Shown here one piece after another: positions 1-9,600 of a stretch of 33,148 nt of DNA. The position numbers and the translations under genes are program-made. Source of the DNA: an uncultured Clostridia bacterium (GTDB lineage: Bacteria > Bacillota > Clostridia > Peptostreptococcales > Anaerovoracaceae); NCBI GenBank assembly GCA_938034165.1, contig CALHKP010000057.1, forward strand, positions 1 through 33,148. The letters are read 5' to 3'. The notes below the pieces were generated by a model. The model had not been told where the DNA came from and did no database searches. It saw nothing but the letters and a program-made list of their open reading frames with translations. Positions within the stretch are counted from its first letter, which is position 1; every line of letters starts with the position of its first letter.

Positions 1-52
1 CCAACTTCGACCCTATAACCTGATGCGGATAATGCCGCCGTAGGAAGTCAAA
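1..52 (+). promoter_or_regulatory. TPP riboswitch, 3' part (cut by window start)
   Basis: The conserved 3' half of the thiamine pyrophosphate (THI box) aptamer is visible: ACCCTATAACCTGATGCGG followed by ATAATGCCGCCGTAGGAAG. The 5' half, with the CTGAGA element, would lie before base 1. It stands directly upstream of thiSFGH, the expected target. With the hairpin at 67-106 it should lower thi transcription when TPP is plentiful. The sequence match is direct; the regulatory direction is inferred from the terminator. Confidence 0.9.
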
Positions 53-66
53 AATCACGATTTTTT

Positions 67-106
67 ACAGGGACAGGCCGCAAAGGACTGTTACCTGTTT
101 TTTTTA
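67..106 (+). terminator. Riboswitch expression-platform terminator
   Basis: Nested complementary arms lie just after the aptamer: ACAGG (67-71) with CCTGT (94-98), and inside them ACAG (73-76) with CTGT (88-91). A run of eight or more T follows (98-105). This is the form of a Rho-independent attenuator between riboswitch and first gene. The alternative antiterminator pairing was not worked out. Confidence 0.7.
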
Positions 107-177
107 TGATTAAAACCTGCATACGGACTTTGAAAACGGGCAGATAACAGGAGATAAATTATCGGGGAGGTGCAAAA

Positions 178-372
178 GTGGCAAAAGTAAACGGAAAAGA
201 GATGGATATTTCCGGCATGACGCTTACGGAATATCTTGATTCGACGGATTACAACCAAAAACGCATCGCCGTTGAACGTAACGGAGAAATCGTATTCAAG
301 TGCATGTACGACGAGACTGTTATTGAAGACGACGACAGCATAGAAGTTGTAAGCTTTGTGGGAGGTGGCTGA
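178..372 (+). CDS. thiS: Sulfur carrier protein ThiS
   Basis: ThiS is the small ubiquitin-like carrier that delivers sulfur, as a C-terminal thiocarboxylate, to ThiG for thiazole formation. The product has 64 residues, the usual length, and ends in the diagnostic Gly-Gly (here GGG), which ThiF adenylates. The GTG start at 178 is chosen because GGGGAGG (164-170) lies seven bases upstream; there is no in-frame ATG near the N-terminus. It is the first gene after the riboswitch. Its stop codon overlaps the start of thiF by one base, so the two are probably translationally coupled. Confidence 0.93.
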   Translation: MAKVNGKEMDISGMTLTEYLDSTDYNQKRIAVERNGEIVFKCMYDETVIEDDDSIEVVSFVGGG

Positions 373-1007
373 TGATACCTTCAAAAGAAGAATGGATGGC
401 TGCCCTTGAAGGCAGACACGGCAAAGAGCTTCAGGAAAAGTTTTCGACTGCATCTGTTGCGGTTTGCGGCTTGGGAGGCCTGGGTTCAAATATTGCTATA
501 TCCCTTGCAAGAGCAGGAATCGGGAAGCTGATTCTTATTGACTTTGACAGGGTTGACATAACCAATTTGCACAGACAACAGTACAAGGTTGACCAGATAG
601 GGATTCCGAAAACCGAGGCACTTTCTGCAAACCTGCAGGAAATTACACCTTACACAGAAACAGAAATCATCACAGCAAAGATTACAGAAGAAAACTGCAC
701 AGAATTTCTCAAAGATGCAGATGTTATTTGTGAGGCCTTTGATGATGCGGAGTGCAAGGCGATGCTTACAAACGAAGTGCTGGAACATTTTCCGGAAAAA
801 TACTTGGTTGCAGCATCAGGAATGGCAGGAATCGGGTCGGCGAACGAAATCAGGACAAGAAAAGTTACGTCGCATTTTTATCTTTGCGGGGACGGCAGCT
901 CAGATGTGGATGAAACAATCGGCCTTGTGGCGCCGAGAGTTATGCTTTGTGCAGCGCACCAGGCTTTGACGGTTCTGAGAATCCTTGCAGGCGAATTTGA
1001 GGCGTAG
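372..1007 (+). CDS. thiF: ThiS adenylyltransferase ThiF
   Basis: This is an E1-like enzyme that activates the ThiS C-terminus with ATP before sulfur loading. The nucleotide-binding loop GLGGLG is at residues 33-38. The conserved stretch running from DFDRVDITNL to RQQY follows, in its usual place. The product has 211 residues, a normal length for the short clostridial ThiF form; I see no paired CxxC zinc motifs of the long form. The ATG overlaps the thiS stop. After the TAG stop the same frame stays open for 27 more codons (1008-1088), see findings. The thiS/thiG/thiH context makes ThiF much more likely than MoeB. Confidence 0.9.
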   Translation: MIPSKEEWMAALEGRHGKELQEKFSTASVAVCGLGGLGSNIAISLARAGIGKLILIDFDRVDITNLHRQQYKVDQIGIPKTEALSANLQEITPYTETEIITAKITEENCTEFLKDADVICEAFDDAECKAMLTNEVLEHFPEKYLVAASGMAGIGSANEIRTRKVTSHFYLCGDGSSDVDETIGLVAPRVMLCAAHQALTVLRILAGEFEA

Positions 1008-1121
1008 GCCTTGAGAGGGCTGGATATATCTGCAGAGGACCGAATGTGGCACATAGAGATTTTGGTTGGAGCTGCGAAAAAATACTTATAGCTAAAATGT
1101 AATTGAGAGAGGAAAATAAAA

Positions 1122-1895
1122 ATGAGCAATCAGGACAAACTAATTATCGGAGGACACGAATTCAGTTCACGTTTCATTCTTGGCTCCGGCAAATATTCAA
1201 TGAGACTTATCGAATCAGCGATCAAAGACGCCGGCGCGGAAATCATTACCCTTGCGGTAAGACGTGCAAACACAAAGGAACAGGAAAACATTCTGGACTA
1301 TATTCCAGAAAATGTAACACTTCTGCCTAATACATCAGGGGCAAGAAATGCAGAAGAAGCAGTCCGCATCGCCAGATTGGCAAGAGAACTGGGCTGTGGA
1401 GACTTTGTTAAAATCGAAATCATGAGAGATACCAAATATCTTCTGCCTGATAACCAGGAAACAATCAAAGCAACTGAGATTCTTGCAAATGAAGGATTTG
1501 TGGTAATGCCTTATATGTACCCTGACCTGAATGCTGCCCGTGACATGGCAAATGCAGGAGCTGCTGCAGTAATGCCTCTCGCATCACCTATCGGCTCAAA
1601 CAAAGGCCTTGCAACAAAGGAATTTATCCAGATTCTTATTGACGAAATCGACCTTCCGATTATCGTGGATGCAGGAATCGGAAGACCTTCACAGGCATGC
1701 GAAGCTATGGAAATGGGAGCTGCTGCAATTATGGCAAATACAGCACTTGCAACAGCAGGAGACCTTCCTCTTATGGCAGGTGCCTTTAAACAGGCAATTG
1801 AAGCAGGAAGAAAAGCTTATCTGTCAGGTCTTGGCAGAGTACTCACTCGCGGAGCAAGCTCATCCGACCCACTGACAGGATTTTTGAGAGACTAG
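1122..1895 (+). CDS. thiG: Thiazole synthase ThiG
   Basis: ThiG condenses 1-deoxy-D-xylulose 5-phosphate, dehydroglycine (from ThiH) and ThiS-borne sulfur into the thiazole phosphate of thiamine. The 257-residue product is a TIM barrel of normal length. It opens with the family signature GSGKYS (21-26) and has the Schiff-base lysine in DFVKIEI, about Lys97. Phosphate-binding segments GIGRPS and the C-terminal SSDPLTG are also present. The ATG follows a GAGAGAGG ribosome site. It is third in the TPP-controlled operon and is followed within 12 bases by thiH, its dehydroglycine source. Confidence 0.95.
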   Translation: MSNQDKLIIGGHEFSSRFILGSGKYSMRLIESAIKDAGAEIITLAVRRANTKEQENILDYIPENVTLLPNTSGARNAEEAVRIARLARELGCGDFVKIEIMRDTKYLLPDNQETIKATEILANEGFVVMPYMYPDLNAARDMANAGAAAVMPLASPIGSNKGLATKEFIQILIDEIDLPIIVDAGIGRPSQACEAMEMGAAAIMANTALATAGDLPLMAGAFKQAIEAGRKAYLSGLGRVLTRGASSSDPLTGFLRD

Positions 1896-1907
1896 GGGGT
1901 GGAGAAA

Positions 1908-3167
1908 ATGGAAAAAGAAAATCAGTTTTTTGTTGACTCTGAGCATCTTTCGGAGGCTGCTCTTGCCAAAAAGCATGAGTTAGAAAACAATCCCGCATCC
2001 AGAAAAAATCACATGGAATATATGCCGGGAATGGAAATTATAGAATCTGATGTTCGCGAAAACGTAATGAGCCACATGGAAAGCTACGATTATTCAGCTT
2101 ACACAGCAAAGGATGTAAAAGCGGCACTTCAGCACGAAACCTGCACTGTTAAAGATTTCAAGGCTCTGCTTTCACCTGCGGCTGAACCGTTTCTCGAAGA
2201 AATGGCGCAGAGAGCAAGAATCGAAACAGGGAAACATTTCGGTAACACAGTTTACCTGTTTACACCTCTGTACATCGCAAATTATTGCGAAAACTACTGC
2301 GTTTACTGCGGTTTCAACTGCTATAACCACATCAGCAGAATGAAGCTCAGCATGGAGCAGATTGAACACGAAATGCAGGTTATCGCTGATTCCGGAATGG
2401 AAGAAATTCTGATTCTCACAGGTGAGAGCAGAAGTAAGAGCGATGTGAAATACATAGGCGAAGCATGCAAGCTGGCAAGAAAATATTTCCGTATGGTGGG
2501 TCTGGAAATTTATCCTGTAAATACTGATGAATACAGATATCTGCACGAGTGCGGAGCTGACTATGTTACAGTTTTCCAGGAAACCTACGACTCAGACAAA
2601 TATGAAACACTTCACTTGATGGGGAACAAGAGAGTATGGCCTTACCGTTTCGATGCCCAGGAAAGAGCCCTTCGCGGAGGTATGAGAGGCGTTGCATTTT
2701 CAGCGCTTCTGGGTCTTTCAGACTTCAGAAAGGACGCTCTTGCAAGTGCACTGCACGTGTATTATCTGCAGAGAAAATATCCTCATGCAGAGATGTCTCT
2801 TTCATGTCCAAGACTTCGCCCAATTATCAATAATGACAAAATCAATCCGCTTGATGTTGGTGAAAAACAGCTTTGTCAGGTGCTTTGTGCCTACAGAATA
2901 TTCCTGCCATTTGCCGGAATCACAGTTTCTTCCCGCGAAAGCGAACAGTTCAGAAACGGCATCGTAAAGATTGCAGCAACAAAGGTTTCAGCCGGCGTTT
3001 CAACGGGAATCGGCGACCACGAAAGCAAGTACAGCGGAAAAGACACAGGCGAAGAACAGGGAGACGAGCAGTTCGAAATCGACGATGGAAGAAGCTTCGA
3101 AGATATGTACAGCGATATGTCAGAGGAAGGACTTCAGCCGGTGCTGAACGATTACGTTTATGTTTAA
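1908..3167 (+). CDS. thiH: 2-iminoacetate synthase ThiH (radical SAM)
   Basis: ThiH is a radical SAM tyrosine lyase that cleaves tyrosine to p-cresol and dehydroglycine (2-iminoacetate), the substrate of ThiG. The CxxxCxxC cluster motif reads CENYCVYC at about residues 127-134. The iron-sulfur chemistry fits an anaerobe; aerobic bacilli use the oxidase ThiO instead. The product is 419 residues from ATG 1908. A GTG at 1899 in the same frame would add three residues, but the purine-rich AGGGGGTGG lies too close to it and suits the ATG better. Its 3' end overlaps the next gene by eight bases. Confidence 0.93.
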   Translation: MEKENQFFVDSEHLSEAALAKKHELENNPASRKNHMEYMPGMEIIESDVRENVMSHMESYDYSAYTAKDVKAALQHETCTVKDFKALLSPAAEPFLEEMAQRARIETGKHFGNTVYLFTPLYIANYCENYCVYCGFNCYNHISRMKLSMEQIEHEMQVIADSGMEEILILTGESRSKSDVKYIGEACKLARKYFRMVGLEIYPVNTDEYRYLHECGADYVTVFQETYDSDKYETLHLMGNKRVWPYRFDAQERALRGGMRGVAFSALLGLSDFRKDALASALHVYYLQRKYPHAEMSLSCPRLRPIINNDKINPLDVGEKQLCQVLCAYRIFLPFAGITVSSRESEQFRNGIVKIAATKVSAGVSTGIGDHESKYSGKDTGEEQGDEQFEIDDGRSFEDMYSDMSEEGLQPVLNDYVYV

Positions 3168-3888
3168 TGTCTTATGCGTGACGAACAAAGCAATTTGCGA
3201 CAAAAACGCCGGTGCGGCAGCTCAGCCAGGTTCCTGTAGTCCGATGACGGGCGCTTCTGTTTCCTCACCACTTGAATCCGAGCAGATGCGGACAGGCCTG
3301 CATGGCCTGCTGCCCGACAATCCCGCGCCTTTGGCGCATTTTCTGGCAAAAATCAGAAAGATTGCGAAGGCACACCCTGCGGGCATCATATTACGAGAAA
3401 AGGATCTTCCGAAGGAAAGCTATGCAGAACTTGCAAAAGCTGTTATGGCTATCTGCAGAGAAGAAAACGTTCCCTGTATTTTGCATAGCTATACAGAAGT
3501 AGCGCTCGAGCTCAACGCAGATGCGATTCATCTGCCCCTTCATATTCTGAGAACTCTATCAGATGAAGAGAAAAGCAGATTCAGGATAATAGGTGCGTCC
3601 TGTCACAGTACAGATGAAGCGCAGGAAGCTGAAAAACTCGGCGCAACCTATATAACAGCAGGACATATTTTCGAAACGGACTGCAAAAAAGGGCTTCCCG
3701 GCCGCGGCCTCGCATTTCTGCGAGAAGTTTGCGATGCCGTGGCCGTTCCGGTGTTTGCAATAGGCGGAATAACACCGGAAACCGCACCGGAGGTGCGGGA
3801 AGCCGGCGCTTGCGGCGTATGCCTGATGAGCAGCCTGATGACAGCAGAAAATCCTGCAGAGCTGATAGAAAAAATCCGAGAAATATAG
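3160..3888 (+). CDS. tenI: TenI/ThiE-family protein, probably thiazole tautomerase
   Basis: This is a TIM-barrel protein of the ThiE/TenI family. ThiE joins the pyrimidine and thiazole halves of thiamine; TenI aromatises the ThiG product. The segment GHIFETDCKKGLPGRG (about residues 168-183) matches the TenI pattern, and the ThiE-typical VHLGQ motif is replaced by IHLPL. REKDL is shared by both families. Residues 14-45 form a Ser/Pro/Ala-rich stretch between the first strand (VLCVTNKAIC) and the next helix that I do not expect in either enzyme. It is the last gene of the thi operon, overlaps thiH by eight bases, and is followed by a terminator. Automatic annotation may call it thiE. Confidence 0.65.
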   Translation: MFNVLCVTNKAICDKNAGAAAQPGSCSPMTGASVSSPLESEQMRTGLHGLLPDNPAPLAHFLAKIRKIAKAHPAGIILREKDLPKESYAELAKAVMAICREENVPCILHSYTEVALELNADAIHLPLHILRTLSDEEKSRFRIIGASCHSTDEAQEAEKLGATYITAGHIFETDCKKGLPGRGLAFLREVCDAVAVPVFAIGGITPETAPEVREAGACGVCLMSSLMTAENPAELIEKIREI

Positions 3889-3954
3889 GATTGAAGTAAG
3901 TATTTTGAAACACCTTGCAGGTTCCAAAAATGAGGAATAAGTGATAAAGAGTAG

Positions 3955-3990
3955 AAAAAATCGAGTACAGAGGGTGCTCGATTTTTTCTT
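3955..3990 (+). terminator. Rho-independent terminator of the thi operon
   Basis: An 11-base arm AAAAAATCGAG (3955-3965) pairs perfectly with CTCGATTTTTT (3977-3987) around an 11-base loop, and the T run continues. Because the arms are A/T-flanked it could also work on the minus strand. Confidence 0.85.
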
Positions 3991-4017
3991 GCTGAAAGAC
4001 AAAGCAGTCTGTATAAT
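3989..4017 (+). promoter_or_regulatory. Promoter of the jet (Wadjet) operon
   Basis: A -35 box TTGCTG (3989-3994) and a perfect -10 TATAAT (4012-4017) are separated by 17 bases. The -35 box begins at the end of the thi terminator's T tract. The jetA start follows 47 bases downstream. This is a good vegetative sigma-factor promoter and implies jet is transcribed independently of TPP control. Confidence 0.75.
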
Positions 4018-4064
4018 ATCAGATATAAGGGATTGTCTATCAATGAAAAAGGAGACTCAGCAAG

Positions 4065-5552
4065 GTGCAGATATCAGATAAATTAATTAAGCCATTAACA
4101 GAGGTAAAATATTTAAATGCGGATAATGTCAGCAGATATCGCTGTATTATGCGCATTTTTTTTGAAAACTACGAAAAACTGAGGTACTGGCTATATCAGG
4201 AAGACGTTTATGAGGAAATGATCAAAGAGCCACTTTGGGCAGATTACAAACCTGAGCAGTGTCAGCAAGATTTGGCTATGCTTACGGAATGGAAGAACCT
4301 TTCTACAATACAGGATACGCGAAAGGTTTCGTCCATTGATGAATTTAAAAATAGGAAATATCGATACCAGATGTCGGAGTACAGCGTTGAAATAGAGCGA
4401 CTTGTATTGCGACTCGAAAATCTTCTTGTAGAGGGTTCTTCGCTTGAGCCGACACTTCTTGAACGCATTCGTGCTGCGGTTGAAAAATTTCCGGAAATGG
4501 CAGAGAAAGAAAAGGATGAAGTCTACACTTGGTGGACAGATATGAATAATGATTTTATACGCTTGAATCAAAATTATCAGGATTATATTCGAGATCTTAA
4601 CAGTGTAAAAGCTGAAGAAATGATGCATACTAAAGAGTTTCTTGTATTTAAAGATCGTCTTATAGAGTATCTGAGAAATTTTATTAAGAGCTTACAGCGC
4701 AATGTCGGTACAATAGAAGAAAATTTGCGAAGCTTGAAAGATGAAGACAAGAATACAGTATTCGCAAAGATTTTTGAATATCAGATGCTTGTACCTAGGC
4801 TAGATACAGAAATATCAGAAAGAGATGTCTATGAAAATATAAAAGGACGTTTTCATAGTATCTTTAGCTGGTTTGTTGGCATTGAAGGTAAGGAAAATGA
4901 AGCCGGAAAGCTCTTTGATGCAACCAGTGATATAATTCGAAGGATAACTAGGTATGCGTCTCAGCTTAGCGAAAAAAATGCAATAGGTGCTAATCGAAAA
5001 GAAGAATATAAGAAGGTTGCGGAAATATTCATGCGTTGCGAAACGTTGGAGGAAGCACATAAAATGTCAGCAATGGTATTTGGGATAGAAAGTACATTTC
5101 ATATATCCGGAGAAGATGTTCGAGAAACAGATAGCATGAACGAAAGTGTTTATGCTGAAAAACCAATGTCTCTGCATCTAAAACCGAGAGTGCGAACATA
5201 TAGAGAAAAAGTCTCAAGGAGTGCAATATCTGAATCAACCGAAAAGAAGAAAGCGCTCAGAATGCAGATATTAAAGCAGCAAAGGGAAGATGTGGAAAAA
5301 ATAAAGAGTTTTGAATGTGATGGGGTAATAGATTTTTCTGATTTGCCGGTTCTCGAACCGAGAATGAGAGGAATACTCCTGAAGTGGCTCTCTTCTGCTA
5401 TGGAATCTTCTGATTTTTCGTCAAGAACTGATGACGGAAGAGAATTTTTTCTTGATAGAAGCATGATGAGCGAGAAATGTGTGGTTAGGTGTGAAGACGG
5501 CAACTTTACTATGCCAAGAATGAGAATTGTTTTCAAGGAGTCAGGTATATGA
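4065..5552 (+). CDS. jetA: Wadjet anti-plasmid system protein JetA
   Basis: Assigned mainly by position and size as the first gene of a four-gene Wadjet operon. JetA is the kleisin-like subunit that links the heads of the JetC SMC ATPase, in a complex resembling MukBEF. The 495-residue product is rich in charged helices and has no membrane segment or signal peptide. It does not look like the DUF3375 form of type I; it recalls the DUF5716-type JetA of clostridial systems, an assignment made from memory. The GTG start is used because AAGGAG lies about ten bases upstream; an ATG at 4043 is in another frame. It ends in an ATGA overlap with jetB. Base composition here is visibly more A+T-rich than in the thi genes, which hints at acquisition. 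Confidence 0.8.
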   Translation: MQISDKLIKPLTEVKYLNADNVSRYRCIMRIFFENYEKLRYWLYQEDVYEEMIKEPLWADYKPEQCQQDLAMLTEWKNLSTIQDTRKVSSIDEFKNRKYRYQMSEYSVEIERLVLRLENLLVEGSSLEPTLLERIRAAVEKFPEMAEKEKDEVYTWWTDMNNDFIRLNQNYQDYIRDLNSVKAEEMMHTKEFLVFKDRLIEYLRNFIKSLQRNVGTIEENLRSLKDEDKNTVFAKIFEYQMLVPRLDTEISERDVYENIKGRFHSIFSWFVGIEGKENEAGKLFDATSDIIRRITRYASQLSEKNAIGANRKEEYKKVAEIFMRCETLEEAHKMSAMVFGIESTFHISGEDVRETDSMNESVYAEKPMSLHLKPRVRTYREKVSRSAISESTEKKKALRMQILKQQREDVEKIKSFECDGVIDFSDLPVLEPRMRGILLKWLSSAMESSDFSSRTDDGREFFLDRSMMSEKCVVRCEDGNFTMPRMRIVFKESGI

Positions 5553-6697
5553 GAGAACTGGAAATTTTGATGAGCAGGCGCTGGGTTTTGAAGTCTGAGG
5601 ACAAGGATTTGTATTACAGAATCAGAGATGCACTGGGAGAAATAAGAAAATTTTCCAACGAAAAGATGGGATGCCAGATAATAGACAATTCTTTGATGAT
5701 AAAGATGGAAAAAATTCCGGTTGTGCCGGAGAGTTTCATGGGAATTTCTGATTTTTCATCAAAGGAAGAATATCTATATTTATGCGGAATCCTAATGTTT
5801 TTGGAGGAAAAGGATGCGCAGGAGCAGTTTGTTTTATCCCAGCTTACAGAGTATATATCTGCAAATTTTATAGGAAATATATCAGACTGGACCGTTTACA
5901 CCAATAGACGACGTTTTGTAAAGGCTCTGAGATATACTATATCTCAAGGAATGCTTGCAGTGACAGATGGCACAGATGAAACCTTTATGAATGATGGTGA
6001 CGGAGAAGTTTTGTACGAAAATACGGGGGCATCCCGATATTTTATGCGGAATTTTTCAAGGGATATTATGACATATTCAAGCAATAAAGATTTCGAAAAA
6101 AATGAAGAATGGTCGGGACTGAACGAAGACAGAGGTATAGCAAGACGACATCGCGTATATAAAAGATTATTGTTTGCACCTGCGATGTATAGGGAAGATG
6201 GGTCTGATGAAGATTTTGAATATCTGAAAAATTACGGGAGACGATTAACAGATGAACTCGAGCAGTTGATTGGCGCTCATGTGCAGATTCATAAAGGTAG
6301 TGCCTATCTTATTGCAGGAAATGATTGCAAAATAGGAACAAGTTTTCCGGGAAGTAACTCATTATCTGATATCATTCTTCTTTGTTGCACAGCAATCAGA
6401 AGTAAGGTTGAAAGCGGAGAATGGGAAATTGATGTTGGTGATATGTGCATGGTAAATATAATTCAGTTTGAGTCGCTGATCAAAAATATAAAGAGTGAAC
6501 ATGGAGCGGGTTTTTCGAAAAAATATCGTGACATGCCGGACGGTGAATTCCTGCGAACCGTGCTAGAAGAAATGGAAAAGTGGATGTTTATCAAAATTGA
6601 TAAACAAAATAATCAAGTGAGAATTTGTCCACTGGCAGGAAAAATACAGGGAAAATATCCGGAAAGTTTTACAGGAGGATGTGTTGATGAACAGTAG
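5549..6697 (+). CDS. jetB: Wadjet anti-plasmid system protein JetB
   Basis: Second gene of the Wadjet operon. JetB is the winged-helix partner of the kleisin JetA (MukE-like role) and helps hold the SMC motor together. The 382-residue soluble product shows no catalytic motif that I recognise, which fits a structural subunit. The assignment rests on the gene order between JetA and the unmistakable SMC ATPase. The start overlaps the jetA stop by four bases (ATGA), and its own end overlaps the start of jetC, so the three proteins are probably made in fixed ratio by coupled translation. The Wadjet subtype (II or III rather than I) is not settled. Confidence 0.78.
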   Translation: MRELEILMSRRWVLKSEDKDLYYRIRDALGEIRKFSNEKMGCQIIDNSLMIKMEKIPVVPESFMGISDFSSKEEYLYLCGILMFLEEKDAQEQFVLSQLTEYISANFIGNISDWTVYTNRRRFVKALRYTISQGMLAVTDGTDETFMNDGDGEVLYENTGASRYFMRNFSRDIMTYSSNKDFEKNEEWSGLNEDRGIARRHRVYKRLLFAPAMYREDGSDEDFEYLKNYGRRLTDELEQLIGAHVQIHKGSAYLIAGNDCKIGTSFPGSNSLSDIILLCCTAIRSKVESGEWEIDVGDMCMVNIIQFESLIKNIKSEHGAGFSKKYRDMPDGEFLRTVLEEMEKWMFIKIDKQNNQVRICPLAGKIQGKYPESFTGGCVDEQ

Positions 6698-9600
6698 GTG
6701 GCAAGCAAATAAAATAGGTCTTATAAATTTCTGGTATTATGATGAACAGGAATTTCCTTTTGTAAAAGGGCGCATGCTTTTGAGAGGATCTAACGGATCA
6801 GGAAAATCTGTTACAATGCAAAGCATCGTTCCGTTGCTTTTAGACGGTAATATGAGCCCTGAGAGACTCGATCCGTTCGGCTCAAGAGACAGAAAAATGA
6901 GCAGTTATCTTCTCGAAGAGAATGATGATAGAGAAGAAAGAACGGGATATTTGTATCTTGAATTTAAAAGGAAGAAAAGTGAAATATACCTTACAGTAGG
7001 AATGGGTATACGTGCACGCAAAGGAAAGCCTCTTGACAAATGGTATTTTAGTATTACTGATGGAAGAAGAATAGGCAAAGATTTTTTCCTTTATAAAAAT
7101 ATAGGTGAAAAGGTTACTTTGTCTAAGAGAGAACTTGAAAACAGAATTACGGAAGGTGGAAGAATTTTCGATAAACAGTCGGAATATATGGAGTATGTTA
7201 ACAAACAGATATTCGGATTTGAAACTATAGAAGAATACAAGGAAATGCTAGATCTTCTTATTCAGCTGAGAACGCCTAAATTATCAAAGGATTTTAAACC
7301 TACTGTAATAAATGATATTTTGAGTGATTCTTTGCAGCCACTTTCTGATGACGATTTGCGTCCTATGGCAGAAGCAATAGAGAATATGGATAATATGACC
7401 ATGAATCTCAAAAGCAGAAAAGAGGCGCATCAGGCAGCTGAAAAAATAAATGCTGAACTGGATAGATATAATAGCTTTATGCTATTTGACAAGGCTAAAG
7501 AATTTGTTTCTGCGAAAGAAAAATTGATTTCAGCAAGGAACGAATTGAAAACATATACAGAAAGAAGAGACGAATGTAATCAAAATGTAATAAAACTTGA
7601 AGAAGAACGACAGGAACTAATTAGAACTCATGATATTCGCGAAAAAGAAAAAGATGAATTAAATCGAAGTGATGTTGTGGCACTGAAAAAAAGAGAAGTT
7701 GAGCTTTCTGAAGAAATAGAAGAATATACTAATGAGATTAAGAAGAAAGAATCTTCACTTGCTGAAAAAGAAGTTCAGTTTTCAGAACTTCAGAACAGGT
7801 TAAAAGAATCCGAAACCAAAAAATATGAAAACGAAAAGTTGATTAATGAACTCGTTGAAAACATGGAATCTGATGCAGATGATATGGCTTTTCAGGAATT
7901 TGAGTTTATGAAATCTGAACTCAAAGAGAACCTTGAACAAGCATATGAATTTGATATTCATAAAAAGGATTTTTTAACTGTGAAAGACCGCATTTTTTCA
8001 TGCGAACATATACTTGAGGAAATACAACAAATTAACAAAGACAAGGAAACTCTTGAAATAAAAAAAGATCAGAAAGCAAGAGAACTGGATTCGGTACAGA
8101 GAAAGATTCTGGAAGTACAATTGATAAGTGATCAGGCAAAAAGTGAATGGAAAGAAAACCTCTACAAATGGAATGAAAGAAATGAATATCTTAACTTTGA
8201 TAGTGAAGTACTTCGGGAGCTTGCTTTATTTGCAGATAGTTATAATGACAAATCTGACTTTGCGGAGGTTAAAGAAAAGGTTCACAACAGAAAAATTGAA
8301 GTAAGAAATGAATTTAGCACACTTCTAGATTTTAAGTACAGAAATATCAAAGAGAAAAATTTGGAACTGGAAGACACAAGAAAAGAATTGGAGGAATGGG
8401 AAAATCAGAAAGAACCTGTGCCAATGCGTTCGGAATCTGTTACAAGAAACAGACAGAGACTTAAAGAGTTAGGAATTCCGTATCATGAGTTCTATAAAGT
8501 GATAGAATTCAGCGAAGATTTGGATGAGGATTCTTGCAATCGACTAGAAGAAGCTTTGATGAAAATGGGTATTCTGGATGCGGTTGTCGTTGAAGAACAG
8601 TACAGACAGAAAGTACTTGAGCCTGTTAAAGGATGTGAGGATCGTTATCTTTTTGCATCTGCCTCAACTTGCGGGAAGAGTCTCTTGGGTGTTTTGGAAC
8701 TAAACGATGAAGTGAATGATATTTTTTCAAATCAGAGACTAAGTGGAATTTTGGACAGTATATCTTATAATGATGAAAGCGTCATATCGGTTGCAGAAAA
8801 TGGCACATATTCCATGGGTGTTATTTCGGGAACCGTTACAGGAGAATATGAAGCAGGATTCTTAGGTACGAGAGCCAGAGAAAGAAACCGACAGTTACAA
8901 ATTAGAGAGTGCCATAGTCGTATTTCTTTACTGCAGCAGGAAATAGCGGAACTAAAAGAGCAGGCAAAAGACCTGGAAGAAAAAATGCTGGAACTGGATA
9001 ATGAGTACAGCAATCTTCCGGACGACGTAGATATGCGAGAGGCCTTAAGACTTAGTATCACCGAAGAAAGGAATCTTGAAGTCCTTCAGAAAGAATATCA
9101 GGAAGTGATCGAACGTCTGGAAGAAGTTATTGAACAGATTAAAGTGAAAAAGAACGTTGCTATTGAAATCGCAAAGAAACTGTACCTTGATTGTACATAC
9201 GATGTATTCAGGCGAGCAAAAAATGCGGCAGATTCATATGAAAAAGCTTTGATAAGTCTTGAAGCAACTCATAAAAACCTTCTTGAAAATGTTGCATCAT
9301 TGTTGCAACAGAATGAGATGTTGGAAACCGTAGATGCGGATATGGATGAAATAAGATATGATATAAATAAATCGGATCGCAGACTTAAGAAGAAAATGGC
9401 AGAAAGAACATCGGTGCAAGAGCAGCTTGCTCTTACAGATTATGACGAAATTCGCGAAAAACTGAATGCATGTATATCATGGCTGAATTGTTATAATCAA
9501 AAATTGCAAGATTGTGTAACTCAAAAGACTCAGAACGAAGAGGAAGCTAAGGCCCTTGGCGAGAAAATCGAAAGTATAAGAACAAAAATCAAATCCTATG

